Translations under genes and position numbers: made by a program
The notes under the pieces: model-generated
Database searches by the model: none
The model's input: the letters and a program-made list of their open reading frames with translations, nothing else
What the model was told of the DNA's origin: nothing
Origin: DATHAP01 sp963762865
Lineage (GTDB): Bacteria; Actinomycetota; Actinomycetes; JACCUZ01
Length of the DNA stretch: 64,000 bases
Reading direction: 5' to 3'
Assembly: GCA_963762865.1 (NCBI GenBank)
Contig: CAVXNC010000024.1
Span: 148,031 to 212,030, forward strand
Part shown: positions 43,728 to 53,365 of the stretch, piece after piece
Layout of the letters: each line of letters begins with the position of its first letter
Numbering within the stretch: the stretch's first letter is position 1

Positions 43728-44849
43728 TCAGGCGTCGAAGTCGAGCACGACCTCGTCCGACACCGGTCGCGACTGGCAGGCGAGCACGAACCCCGACTCC
43801 ACCTCGTCGGGCTCCAGCGCGTAGTTGCGCTCCATCGACACCTCGCCGCTGACCAGCTTGGCCCGGCAGGTGCCGCACACCCCGCCCTTGCACGCGTAGG
43901 GCGCATCGCGTCGTACGGCCAGGACCGCGTCCAGGACCTTCTCCCCCGAGCGCGCGACCTGCAGCGTCGAGGCGCGCCCGTCGAGGGTCACGGTGACCGT
44001 GCTCGATCCTTCGGCGCGTACGTCGTCGACGGCCGTGGACTCGCGCGGCGCGGTGCCCTCGACGTGGAAGAGCTCGGTGTGGACCCGAGTGGCTGGCACG
44101 CCACGGTCGGCCAGCAGCTCGCGGGCGCCCTCGACCATCTCGAAGGGGCCGCAGAGGAACCACTCGTCCACGCTGTCGACGGGCAGCAACGCGTCGGTCA
44201 GCGCAGTCAGCTTGGCAGCGTCGAGGCGGCCGGAGAAGAGGTCGACCTCGTGCGGCTCGCGAGAGAGCACGTGCACCAGCCGCAAGCGCTGCGGGTAGCG
44301 GTCCTTCAGGTCAGCGAGCTCGTCGAGGAACATCACCGATCTCGTGGTGCGGTTGCCGTAGAGCAGCGTCACCGTGCTGTGCGGCTCGACCTCGAGGACC
44401 GTCGACACGATCGAGAGGACCGGCGTGATGCCGCTGCCGGCGGCGACGGCGCAGTAGTGCTTGGCGTTGGCCGGGTCCAGCGCCGTGAAGAAGCGGCCGG
44501 TCGGCGTCATCACGTCGACGACGTCACCGACCTGGAGGCCGCCTGTCGCATGACCGGAGAAGACACCGCCTGCCAGCCTCTTGACGCCGATGCGCAGCCG
44601 GCCGCTCGAGGCCGGCGCGCAGATCGAGTAGTTGCGCCGCACCTCCTCGCCACCGATCTCGGTGCGCACGGTCAGGTGCTGGCCGTGGGTGAACGCGTAG
44701 TCGTCGCGCAGCTCGTCGGGCACGGCGAAGGTGATGGCCACCGCGTCGTCGGTGAGCTGCTCGACCTGCGACACCCGCAGCGGGTGGAACGTGCCGTGCC
44801 GTCGCCCGCTCACCGGCACGACGGGTGCGGTGGTCGCCTCGGTCGTCAC
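43728..44849 (-). CDS. paaE: 1,2-phenylacetyl-CoA epoxidase, reductase subunit PaaE
   Basis: 373-residue flavo-iron-sulfur reductase passing electrons from NADPH to the PaaAC epoxidase. The N-terminal FAD domain contains EVRRNYSICAPASSGRLRIG (about residues 70-90), a NAD(P) domain follows with VAAGSGITPVLSI, and the C-terminal plant-type [2Fe-2S] ferredoxin has CKGGVCGTCRAKLVSG plus a later cysteine in VLACQSRP. GTG 44849 lies directly against the paaD stop. It is the last gene of the leftward paaABCDE operon. Confidence 0.95.
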   Translation of the reverse strand: MTTEATTAPVVPVSGRRHGTFHPLRVSQVEQLTDDAVAITFAVPDELRDDYAFTHGQHLTVRTEIGGEEVRRNYSICAPASSGRLRIGVKRLAGGVFSGHATGGLQVGDVVDVMTPTGRFFTALDPANAKHYCAVAAGSGITPVLSIVSTVLEVEPHSTVTLLYGNRTTRSVMFLDELADLKDRYPQRLRLVHVLSREPHEVDLFSGRLDAAKLTALTDALLPVDSVDEWFLCGPFEMVEGARELLADRGVPATRVHTELFHVEGTAPRESTAVDDVRAEGSSTVTVTLDGRASTLQVARSGEKVLDAVLAVRRDAPYACKGGVCGTCRAKLVSGEVSMERNYALEPDEVESGFVLACQSRPVSDEVVLDFDA

Positions 44850-45308
44850 TCAGATCGCCTTCATGTGGTCGAACGGCTCACGGCAGGAGCGACACCGCCA
44901 CAGCGACTTGCACGCGGTCGAGCCGAAGCGACTGGTCTCCACGGTGTCGTGGCTGCCGCACTGCGGGCAGCGCACCGACAGCGTGAGCGCGATGGGTCCG
45001 CTGGCGGTGCGGCCGGCCGGTCCGGCCGCGCCAGGCGGCGCGATGCCGTAGTCGTCGAGCTTGCGCCGGCCCTCCGCCGACAGCCAGTCGGTGGTCCAGG
45101 CCGGTGACAGGACCCTCCGGACGACCACGTCGTCGAATCCGGCGTGGCGGACGGCCGACTCGACGTCGCGCTCGATGACCTCCATCGCCGGGCAGCCGGA
45201 GTAGGTCGGAGTGACCGTCACCGTGACCCGGCCGTCGTCGCCGACCTCGACACCGCGCAGCACGCCGAGGTCGTCGATCGTCAGCACCGGCAGCTCCGGA
45301 TCGAGCAC
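44850..45308 (-). CDS. paaD: Phenylacetyl-CoA epoxidase maturation protein PaaD
   Basis: At least 152 residues of a MIP18/SufT-type iron-sulfur assembly factor for the epoxidase reductase. VLDPELPVLTIDDLGVLR and TPTYSGCPAMEVIERDV form the MIP18 domain with its reactive cysteine; the C-terminal CPQCGSHDTV and WRCRSCREPF form a zinc ribbon. The only in-frame start is GTG 45308, which leaves almost no residues before the domain. A GTG at 45424, overlapping the paaC stop, is the expected start, but its frame differs; one missing base in the G5C4 run near 45377-45385 would join them. The N-terminus is therefore doubtful. Confidence 0.85.
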   Translation of the reverse strand: MLDPELPVLTIDDLGVLRGVEVGDDGRVTVTVTPTYSGCPAMEVIERDVESAVRHAGFDDVVVRRVLSPAWTTDWLSAEGRRKLDDYGIAPPGAAGPAGRTASGPIALTLSVRCPQCGSHDTVETSRFGSTACKSLWRCRSCREPFDHMKAI

Positions 45309-45420
45309 CGACGACGCCGCCGCCCGGGCGCCTCGACCCTCGTCGTCGATCTCGTCGTCGTCGCTCGTGGTGGGGCCCCCGCGTGATCGCGAGCGCCAGC
45401 GAGCGAACTCGTGGGGATCG

Positions 45421-46188
45421 TCACCAGGACGCTCCGGGGTGCGAGCGGTGCAGGTGCTGCATCTCGGCGAGCAGGTAGCCGAAGGCCTCGGTGTGCACGC
45501 CGCGACGGCCGCCGCCGGGCAGGGTCGGCACGCCTTCGGGCACCTCGAGAGTCGCCTCCTGGAGCACCGACCCGACGTAGGACTCCCACTCCGAGCGCAG
45601 CGTGCTGACGTCGACGGCCACGCCGTCGCGCACCAGCCCCTGCTCGAGCTCGTCGGTCTCGAACAGCTCGGCGACGTACGGCCAGACGGTCGCGAGCCCC
45701 TCCTGCATGCGTCGGTGCGACTCCTCGGTGCCGTCGCCGAGCCGCAGCACCCACTGCGTCGCGTGGTCGCGGTGGTAGTCGACCTCCTTGACGGCCTTGC
45801 CCGCGACGCCGGCAAGCGTCTCGTCGCGCGATTCCGCCAGCCGCTGGAAGAGCCCGAGCTGCCAGGTCGAGAAGACCAGCTGCCGCGCGATGGTGACGCC
45901 GAAGTCGTCGTTGGGGCGCTCGACGATCTGCACGTTGACGAAGTCGCGCTCCTCGCGCAGGTAGGCGAGGTCGTCCTCCGTGCGACCAGCGCCCTCGACC
46001 TCGCCGGCGTAGGTCAGCAGGGTCCGCGCCTGACCGAGCAGGTCGAGCGCGATGTTGGCCAGCGCGACGTCCTCCTCGAGCTGCGGCGCGCGGGTGATCC
46101 ACCCCCCGAGGCGCTGCGCGAGGACGAGCGCGTCGTCGCCGAGCCGGAGGGCGTACGTCGCGATGGCCGGAGTGGTCGTGGTCTCCAC
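45421..46188 (-). CDS. paaC: 1,2-phenylacetyl-CoA epoxidase structural subunit PaaC
   Basis: 255-residue ferritin-like helical protein that pairs with catalytic PaaA. RLGDDALVLAQRLGGWITRAPQLEEDVALANIALDLLGQ covers the first helices; EVDYHRDHATQWVLRLGDGT (about residues 130-149) is a strong family block. PaaC lacks a working diiron site but is needed for substrate binding. GTG 46188 overlaps the paaB TAG stop. The stop TGA overlaps the presumed paaD start. Confidence 0.95.
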   Translation of the reverse strand: METTTTPAIATYALRLGDDALVLAQRLGGWITRAPQLEEDVALANIALDLLGQARTLLTYAGEVEGAGRTEDDLAYLREERDFVNVQIVERPNDDFGVTIARQLVFSTWQLGLFQRLAESRDETLAGVAGKAVKEVDYHRDHATQWVLRLGDGTEESHRRMQEGLATVWPYVAELFETDELEQGLVRDGVAVDVSTLRSEWESYVGSVLQEATLEVPEGVPTLPGGGRRGVHTEAFGYLLAEMQHLHRSHPGASW

Positions 46189-46556
46189 TAGAGGTGCTTC
46201 ACTTCGGCGGGGATGTCGTAGAAGGTCGGGTGCCGGTAGGCCTTGTCCGCGGCCGGGTCGAAGAACGAGTCCTTCTCGTCCGGGCTCGAGGCGACGATCG
46301 CGGCCGCCGGCACGACCCACAGGGAGACGCCCTCGGACCGGCGGGTGTAGACGTCGCGCGCGTTGCGCAGCGCCATCGCAGCATCGGGGGCATGCAGCGA
46401 CCCGACGTGCTGGTGGGACAGTCCGCGGCGGGCCCGGACGAAGACCTCCCACAGCGGCCAGTCGGTGCGCGACGCCGGCGTCTCGGCCTGGTGACCCTCG
46501 GGCACACCGTCGACCGGCACGGCGCCGTGGCCGCCGGCTGCGGTCAGCTCACTCAT
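46188..46556 (-). CDS. paaB: 1,2-phenylacetyl-CoA epoxidase subunit PaaB
   Basis: 122-residue small subunit that bridges the PaaAC heterodimers. After a 30-residue leader, the domain reads WPLWEVFVRARRGLSHQHVG, APDAAMALRNARDVYTRR and GVSLWVVPAAAI, all typical of PaaB. ATG 46556 overlaps the paaA stop (ATGA). Needed for activity in vivo but without its own catalytic site. Confidence 0.94.
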   Translation of the reverse strand: MSELTAAGGHGAVPVDGVPEGHQAETPASRTDWPLWEVFVRARRGLSHQHVGSLHAPDAAMALRNARDVYTRRSEGVSLWVVPAAAIVASSPDEKDSFFDPAADKAYRHPTFYDIPAEVKHL

Positions 46557-47525
46557 GCGGCACCAGCCGTGGTCGCGCGCTCGGCCTGCTTGGCGGCGTA
46601 CGCCTGCGCGGCCTCGCGCACCCACGCGCCGTCCTCGTGGGCCTGCCGGCGGTGAGCGGCGCGCTGCGCGTTGCACGGGCCGTTGCCCTTGAGCACGCTG
46701 AAGAACTCCGACCAGTCGATCTCGCCGAAGACGTAGTGCCCGCTCTCGGCGTCGAGGCGCAGGTCGGGGTCGGGCAGCGTGAGACCGAGGACCTCGGACT
46801 GCGGCACCGTCATGTCGACGAACTTCTGGCGCAGCTCGTCGTTGGAGAAGCGCTTGATCCGCCAGGCCATCGACTGCGCGGTGTTGGGTGACTGGTCGTC
46901 GGGCGGGCCGAACATCATCAAGCGACGGCCACCACCACCGGTCGACGGCGTCCTGCGCCATCGCCTTCTGCGCCGGGGTCCCGTGGGAGAGCGTGTGCAG
47001 GATCTCGAAGCCCTGCCGCTGGTGGAAGGACTCCTCCTTGCAGATGCGCACCATCGCGCGGGCGTAGGGGCCGTAGGAGCAGCGGCAGATCGGCACCTGG
47101 TTGACGATCGCGGCGCCGTCCACCAGCCAGCCGATTGCGCCCATGTCGGCCCAGGTCAGGGTCGGGTAGTTGAAGATCGAGGAGTACTTCTGCTTGCCGG
47201 CGTGCAGCAGGTCGAGCAGCTCCGCGCGGTCGACGCCGAGCGTCTCGGCCGCCGAGTAGAGGTAGAGCCCGTGGCCGGCCTCGTCCTGGACCTTGGCCAT
47301 CAGGATCGCCTTGCGGCGCAGGCTCGGGGCGCGCGAGATCCAGTTGCCCTCGGGCTGCATCCCGATGATCTCGGAGTGCGCGTGCTGCGCGATCTGGCGG
47401 ATCAGCGTCTTGCGGTAGCCCTCGGGCATCGCGTCGCGGGGCTCGATCCGCTCGTCGGCGTCGACGAGCGCCTGGAAGCCCTTGTCGTCCTGGCCCGAGC
47501 CCTGGTCATCGGTCACACCAGTCAC
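46553..47525 (-). pseudogene. paaA: 1,2-phenylacetyl-CoA epoxidase catalytic subunit PaaA, frame broken near 46920
   Basis: Two frames encode one PaaA of about 323 residues. The first has the start region, HSEIIGMQPEGNWISRAPSL, the diiron ligands in VQDEAGHGLYLY and ICKEESFHQRQGFEIL, and ends DRWWWPSL. The second continues MMFGPPDDQSPNTAQSMAWR to the family end. Removing one T from CTTG (46919-46922, minus strand) restores WWWPSLMMFGPPD, the expected sequence. Length is 3n+1. Every catalytic ligand and the rest of the operon are intact, so a sequence error is the more likely explanation. Start GTG 47525 or GTG 47516. Confidence 0.93.
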
Positions 47526-47623
47526 TCTACGGTCGGTGTGACAGCAAGTCCACCGGGGCGCGGCCCAGGTGTCACATGCCGGACCGGGGTTTGCCTCGCG
47601 GTCCCCGCGGCGAGGGGCTCACG

Positions 47624-48650
47624 ATGACGGACACCCAGCAGAAGGCCGGCTACGTCCAGGAGCAGCTACGAGCGCGACACCCGCTACCTGACCGACCGCA
47701 TCACCACCGACGGGCGCGAGGGCTGGCCGGTGGAGCCCGGCCGCTACCGCCTCGTCGTCAGCAGGGCGTGCCCGTGGGCGAGCCGCGCCGTCATCGTGCG
47801 CCGGCTCCTCGGCCTCGAGGACGCACTGTCGATGGGCATCGCCGGGCCGACCCACGACGAGCGCAGCTGGACCTTCGACCTCGACCCTGGTGGCCGCGAC
47901 CCGGTGCTGGGCATCGAGCGGCTGCGGGAGGCCTTCGAGAAGCGCGAGCCCGGATACGACCGCGGCATCACCGTCCCCGCGATGGTCGACATCCCGACTG
48001 GACAGGTCGTCACCAACGACTTCGCGCAGCTCACCCTCGACCTCTCGACCGAGTGGCGCGGCCTGCACCGCGACGGCGCCCCGGACCTCTACCCCGAACC
48101 GCTGCGGGACGAGATCGACGTCGTCATGGAGATGGTCTACCGCGAGGTCAACAACGCGGTCTACGAGGCCGGATTCGCGAGCGACCAGCGGGCGTACGAG
48201 CGGGCGTACGACACGCTCTTCGACCGCCTCGACTGGTTGACGGAGCGGCTGTCGCGGCAGCGCTACCTGGTCGGCGGCTCCATCACCGAGGCCGACGTGC
48301 GGCTCTTCACCACGCTGGTGCGCTTCGACGCCGTCTACCACGGCCACTTCAAGTGCAACCGGCGCAAGCTCACCGAGATGCCGGTGCTCTGGGCCTACGC
48401 CCGCGACCTCTTCCAGACGCCCGGCTTCGGGGACACGGTCGACTTCGAGCACATCAAGCGGCACTACTACGTGGTCCAGGACGACATCAACCCGACACAG
48501 GTCGTGCCCAAGGGGCCGGACCTGCACGGCTGGGCGTCGGCGCACGACCGCGACTCGCTCGGCGGCTCGCCCTTCGGTGACGGCACCGCGCCCGGTCCGG
48601 TGCGCCCCGACGAGCGCGTGACGCCGGCCCACAACCCGGTGCTCGTCTGA
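47624..48650 (+). pseudogene. Glutathionyl-hydroquinone reductase-like GST, frame broken near 47662
   Basis: Two frames encode one xenobiotic reductase of the Xi-class GST family (YqjG/PcpF type), which reduces glutathionyl- (in actinobacteria probably mycothiol-linked) hydroquinones. ATG 47624 opens MTDTQQKAGYVQE; after the break, YERDTRYLTDRIT and CPWASRAVIVRRLLGLEDAL follow, the cysteine being the catalytic residue. YLVGGSITEADVRLFTTLVR and VYHGHFKCNRRKL are family blocks. Removing the C at 47663 joins the frames as VQESYERDTRYL. Length is 3n+1. Error and true mutation cannot be separated here. Confidence 0.87.
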
Positions 48651-48666
48651 CCCGCCGGCCTCCGAA

Positions 48667-48752
48667 ATTGATCACGCTGGCGTGGTCATTGACGGCAGAC
48701 CGCGGCAAATTTGCCGGTGTCTGGGTGCATTGACCACGCGGGCGTGATCAAT
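48667..48752. repeat. 86-bp dispersed double-palindrome repeat, copy 2
   Basis: Same length and layout as the copy at 29791-29876: ATTGATCACGC outer arm, CGTGGTCATTG, central CGCGGCAAATTTGCC, CATTGACCACGC, and GCGTGATCAAT. Here the outer palindrome extends to 15 bp per arm (48663-48677 and 48742-48756). It lies between the GST-like gene and paaI, both on the plus strand. Differences between copies concentrate in the spacer segments, suggesting selection on the paired arms or the central motif. Confidence 0.85.
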
Positions 48753-48777
48753 TTCGACGGGCACGTACGCTGACCGC

Positions 48778-49211
48778 GTGCTCAGCCCGGACGAGATCGC
48801 CCGCCGCAGCGCCGACGCGATGCTGGCCGGCGACCAGGCATCAGCAGGTGCCGGCGTCGAGCTGGCCGAGGTGGGGCCGGGCCGCGCGACGATGACGATG
48901 ACGATCCGCCCGGACATGGTCAACGGCCACGACATCGCCCACGGCGGCCTCGTCTTCCTGCTCGCCGACACGGCCTTCGCGGTGGCGTGCAACAGCTACG
49001 GCCACAGCACGGTCGCCGCCGGCTGTGACATCGCCTTCCTGGAGCCGGTGCGCGCCGGCGACCGGTTGCAGGCACAGGCCACCGAGCGCCACCGTGCCGG
49101 GCGCAGCGGCATCTACGACGTGTCGGTCCTCCGCGACGACGGCACCGTGGTCGCCGAGCTGCGGGGCCGCAGCCGCACGGTCGCGGGCACCCTGATCCCG
49201 TTGGAGGAGCA

Positions 49212-49215
<4 letters not shown>
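48778..49215 (+). CDS. paaI: Hydroxyphenylacetyl-CoA thioesterase PaaI (hotdog fold)
   Basis: 145-residue hotdog thioesterase. The motif DMVNGHDIAHGGLVFLLADTAFAVACNSYG (catalytic aspartate region, residues about 45-75) is characteristic of PaaI, which hydrolyses aberrant aryl-CoA esters and frees CoA during phenylacetate breakdown. GTG 48778 starts it. The stop overlaps the thiolase start (GTGA). It lies across the intergenic repeat from the GST-like gene and 1.3 kb from the divergent paaA. Confidence 0.9.
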
Positions 49216-50414
<1,199 letters not shown>

Positions 50415-50427
50415 CCTCGTGTCGGCT

Positions 50428-50475
50428 GGCGCGTTGCGGCAGCACTGGACCGGTACAGCCGTACCGCAACGCGCC
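50428..50475. terminator. Hairpin between convergent thiolase and amaB genes
   Basis: Perfect 12-bp arms GGCGCGTTGCGG (50428-50439) and CCGCAACGCGCC (50464-50475) surround a 24-base loop that itself contains GGTAC/GTACC. It is centred between two convergent stop codons (50414 and 50487), fitting a bidirectional terminator. Confidence 0.75.
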
Positions 50476-50486
50476 ACTCGACGCAG

Positions 50487-52016
50487 CTAGACGGAGAAGT
50501 CGACGCCCTGGGCCAGCGGCAGCTCGCCGCTGTGGTTGACCGTGTTGGTCGCCCGGCGCATGTAGGCCTTCCACGAGTCGGAGCCGGACTCGCGACCGCC
50601 ACCGGTCTCCTTCTGCCCGCCGAATGCGCCGCCGATCTCGGCCCCGGACGTCCCGATGTTCACGTTGACGATGCCGCAGTCCGACCCGTCAGGTGCGAGG
50701 AAGCGCTCGGCCTCGCCCTGGTCGCTGGTGAAGATGCTCGACGAGAGCCCCTGCGGCACCGCGTTGTGCAACGCGATCGCCTCGTCGAGGTCGGAGTAGG
50801 TCAGCACGTGCAGCAGCGGCGCGAAGGTCTCCTGCCGCACGATGTCGGTCTGGGCCGGCAACCGGGTCACGGCGGGCGCGACGTAGAACGCCTCCGGCGC
50901 CTCGGCCGCCAGCTGCCGCTTGCCGCCGACGAGCACCTCACCACCGTCGGCGACGACGGCGTCGAGGGCGTCTTCCATCGCGACGTACGCCCTCTCGTTG
51001 ACCAGGGGGCCGACCAGCGTGGAGCCGTCCAACGGCGAGCCGACGGGCAGCCGGTGGTAGGCGCCCACCACCCGGTCGAGCAACCCGTCCACGACCGACT
51101 CGTGCACGATCAGCCGGCGCATCGACGTGCACCGCTGGCCCGCGGTGCCGGCCGCGGCGAAGACGATGCCGCGCGTCGCCAGGTCGAGGTCGGCCGACGG
51201 CGCGACGACGGCGGCGTTGTTGCCGCCGAGCTCCAGCAGCGACTGGCCCAGCCGGGCCGCGACCCGACCGGCCACCGCCTTGCCCATCCGCACCGACCCG
51301 GTCGCACTCACCAGGGGCACCGCAGCGCTGTCGACCAGGCTTGCCGCCGTCGTCGCGTCCCCCAGCAGCACCTGGTTCAGCCCGGCCGGGGCGCCGACCT
51401 CCGCGGCCGCCCGGTCGAGCAGCGCCGAGCAGGCCAGCGCGGTGAGCGGCGTGAGCTCCGACGGCTTCCAGATGACCGGGTCGCCGCAGACCAGCGCGAC
51501 GGCGGCGTTCCACGACCACACCGCCACGGGGAAGTTGAAGGCCGTGATCACGGCGACCGGCCCGAGCGGGTGCCAGGTCTCGGCCAGCCGGTGGCCGGGT
51601 CGCTCCGAGGGCATGGTGCGTCCGTAGAGCTGGCGCGACAGGCCGACCGCGAAGTCACAGATGTCGACCATCTCCTGGACCTCGCCGCGAGCCTCCGAGC
51701 GGATCTTGCCGACCTCCAGGGTCACCAGGTCGGCGAGCGGCTCCTTGTGCTCGACGAGCAGCTCGCCGAGCCGCTTCACGAGCACGCCGCGGGCGGGCGC
51801 GGGCGTCGTCCGCCAGATCCGGAAGGCGTCGTGCGCCCGCTCGATCGCGCGCACCGCGTCGTCCGGCCCGGCCCACGACACCGGCAGCATTGAGCCGCCC
51901 GTCACCGGGGTGCGCGACCTACGTTCACCGCCGACCAGGGTGCCGTCGACCCCGCACGCGTCGAGGCTGCGGCGGGCCAGGTCGCGCAGGTCGTCGGTGG
52001 TCGGGAGGGCGGTCAC
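50487..52016 (-). CDS. amaB: L-piperidine-6-carboxylate / aminoadipate-semialdehyde dehydrogenase (ALDH7)
   Basis: 509-residue NAD-dependent aldehyde dehydrogenase of the ALDH7 type. The cofactor site FNFPVAVWSWNAA, the catalytic glutamate in LLELGGNNAAVV and cysteine in GTAGQRCTSMRRL, and the C-terminal GGQKETGGGRESGSDSWKAY plus TNTVNHSGELPLAQG are diagnostic for AmaB/antiquitin, which oxidises L-piperidine-6-carboxylate to 2-aminoadipate in lysine catabolism. GTG 52016 overlaps the stop of the hglS-like gene, whose product acts later in the same pathway; this supports the assignment. Confidence 0.92.
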   Translation of the reverse strand: MTALPTTDDLRDLARRSLDACGVDGTLVGGERRSRTPVTGGSMLPVSWAGPDDAVRAIERAHDAFRIWRTTPAPARGVLVKRLGELLVEHKEPLADLVTLEVGKIRSEARGEVQEMVDICDFAVGLSRQLYGRTMPSERPGHRLAETWHPLGPVAVITAFNFPVAVWSWNAAVALVCGDPVIWKPSELTPLTALACSALLDRAAAEVGAPAGLNQVLLGDATTAASLVDSAAVPLVSATGSVRMGKAVAGRVAARLGQSLLELGGNNAAVVAPSADLDLATRGIVFAAAGTAGQRCTSMRRLIVHESVVDGLLDRVVGAYHRLPVGSPLDGSTLVGPLVNERAYVAMEDALDAVVADGGEVLVGGKRQLAAEAPEAFYVAPAVTRLPAQTDIVRQETFAPLLHVLTYSDLDEAIALHNAVPQGLSSSIFTSDQGEAERFLAPDGSDCGIVNVNIGTSGAEIGGAFGGQKETGGGRESGSDSWKAYMRRATNTVNHSGELPLAQGVDFSV

Positions 52017-53357
52017 GGTCGGGGGTCCGTGCTCGGAGCAGTCACGATCCCGAGCGTACGCACGGCCCGGTCCCACGACGCAGCGCGCTGAGCCGCGTAG
52101 AGCTCGAAGAGGTCGTGCACCGGCCGGTCGAGCGCGCGCGCCAGCCAGTCGGCATCCCGCGGCGCGGCCTCCTGGGTGCGGTCGCTCGCGTCGTCCCGCG
52201 GCAGGTTGGACCGGAAGATGCCGGCCGCCGACCGGGGCAGGAAGTCCTCGTAGACCACCGGCTGGAGCGTGACCCAGCCGTCGTCGACCAGACCGGCGAG
52301 GTCGGCGTCGGAGGGCGAGCGGCCGTCGCTGGGCCGGTCGATGACCGGCTCGACCGTGTAGTAGGCGAGGTCGTCGACCGCCAGCCCGCGGTCGGTCAGC
52401 GGCAGGTCGGCCACACCGGTCGCGTCGTACCGGTCACGACCGCTCGGGGTCAGCGCGACGCCGCGCGCCTCGACCTCACCGAAGCGCACCCGCAGCGACC
52501 CGGCGACGCACCGAACCGTCGGGCTCGCGGAACGTGCGTGGCTCCGCCAGCGCGCGGAACGACGTCTGCCGGAGCAGCACGGCCGGCCCGTCGACCCGCG
52601 GTGGCCCCTGGATCTCGTCGATCATCTGCACGCCGCGGTCGGTCATCGCGGCGTAGAGCAGGTCGATGTCGAGCACCCGCGGCGTCAGGTGGTTGACGTG
52701 CGTGGTGGCGACGCCGGCGATGTCGGCCGCGACACCGGACACCTGCTCGAGCCGCTCGTACCAGGACCGGTCGATCGGCTCCTGCGACAGCGCGAAGGAT
52801 CCCGTCGCGAGGTCCAGGAACCGCGCGGCGTCCGCCGCGCCGAGTCCCCCTGCCCGTTCCGCCGCCCTGGCCAGGTCGAGCAGCTCGTCGGGGAAGAGCT
52901 GACGGCGTGCGAGGAAGGCACCCACCTCGGCCTCGAGGTCGGCGTCGAAGAACCGCCGGTCGTCGGGTGTGAGGACCGAGGTGAAGACGCGGAACGGGTT
53001 GGCCGCCAGCTCCTCGGGGTCAACCGGTCGGAACGCGGTCGACACGACCGGCACGGCGGCGGCGCCGGCGTCGCGCAGGTCGTAGAAGCCGACCGGGTGC
53101 ATGCCCATCGCCGCGAAGAGCAGACCCACCTGGCGCAGCTCGCCGGCGGTGCCCACCCGGATCGCGCCGTGCCGTTCGGCCGTGACGCGCTCGATGGAAC
53201 CCAGCCGCTCGGCCTCGGCGCCGTCGCGCTCGAGCACCGTGCGGTTCACCTCACCCGCGACCTCGACCAGGGTGGTGTAGAGCGGCACCTCGCCGCCGTA
53301 CATCGTCGACAGCCGGCGGGCGAACTCGGCCCGCAGCGCCGTCCCGTCCCAGTCCAT
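52013..53357 (-). pseudogene. hglS: 2-oxoadipate dioxygenase/decarboxylase (HglS, DUF1338), frame broken near 52502
   Basis: Two frames encode one HglS-type Fe(II) enzyme of about 447 residues, which converts 2-oxoadipate to D-2-hydroxyglutarate in lysine breakdown. The first contains ERHGAIRVG (metal histidine), FAAMGMHPVGFYDL and VATTHVNHLTPRVLDID (second histidine), ending REPDGSVRR. The second continues VRFGEVEARGVALT to YEDFLPRSAAGIFRSNL, which holds the metal glutamate. Removing one C from CGCCGGG (52499-52505, minus strand) joins them as SVRRGSLRVRFGEVEARG. Length is 3n+1. All three metal ligands remain, so sequence error is likely. Stop overlaps amaB. Confidence 0.88.
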
Positions 53358-53365
53358 GGTGCCGC

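Noticed and set aside
43627..43824. Possible small gene MPTRRTTITSSPRP... between Rrf2 and paaE
   Set aside because: It has a fair ribosome site but runs into the antisense of the ferredoxin domain of paaE and has threonine/proline low complexity; no support beyond being open.
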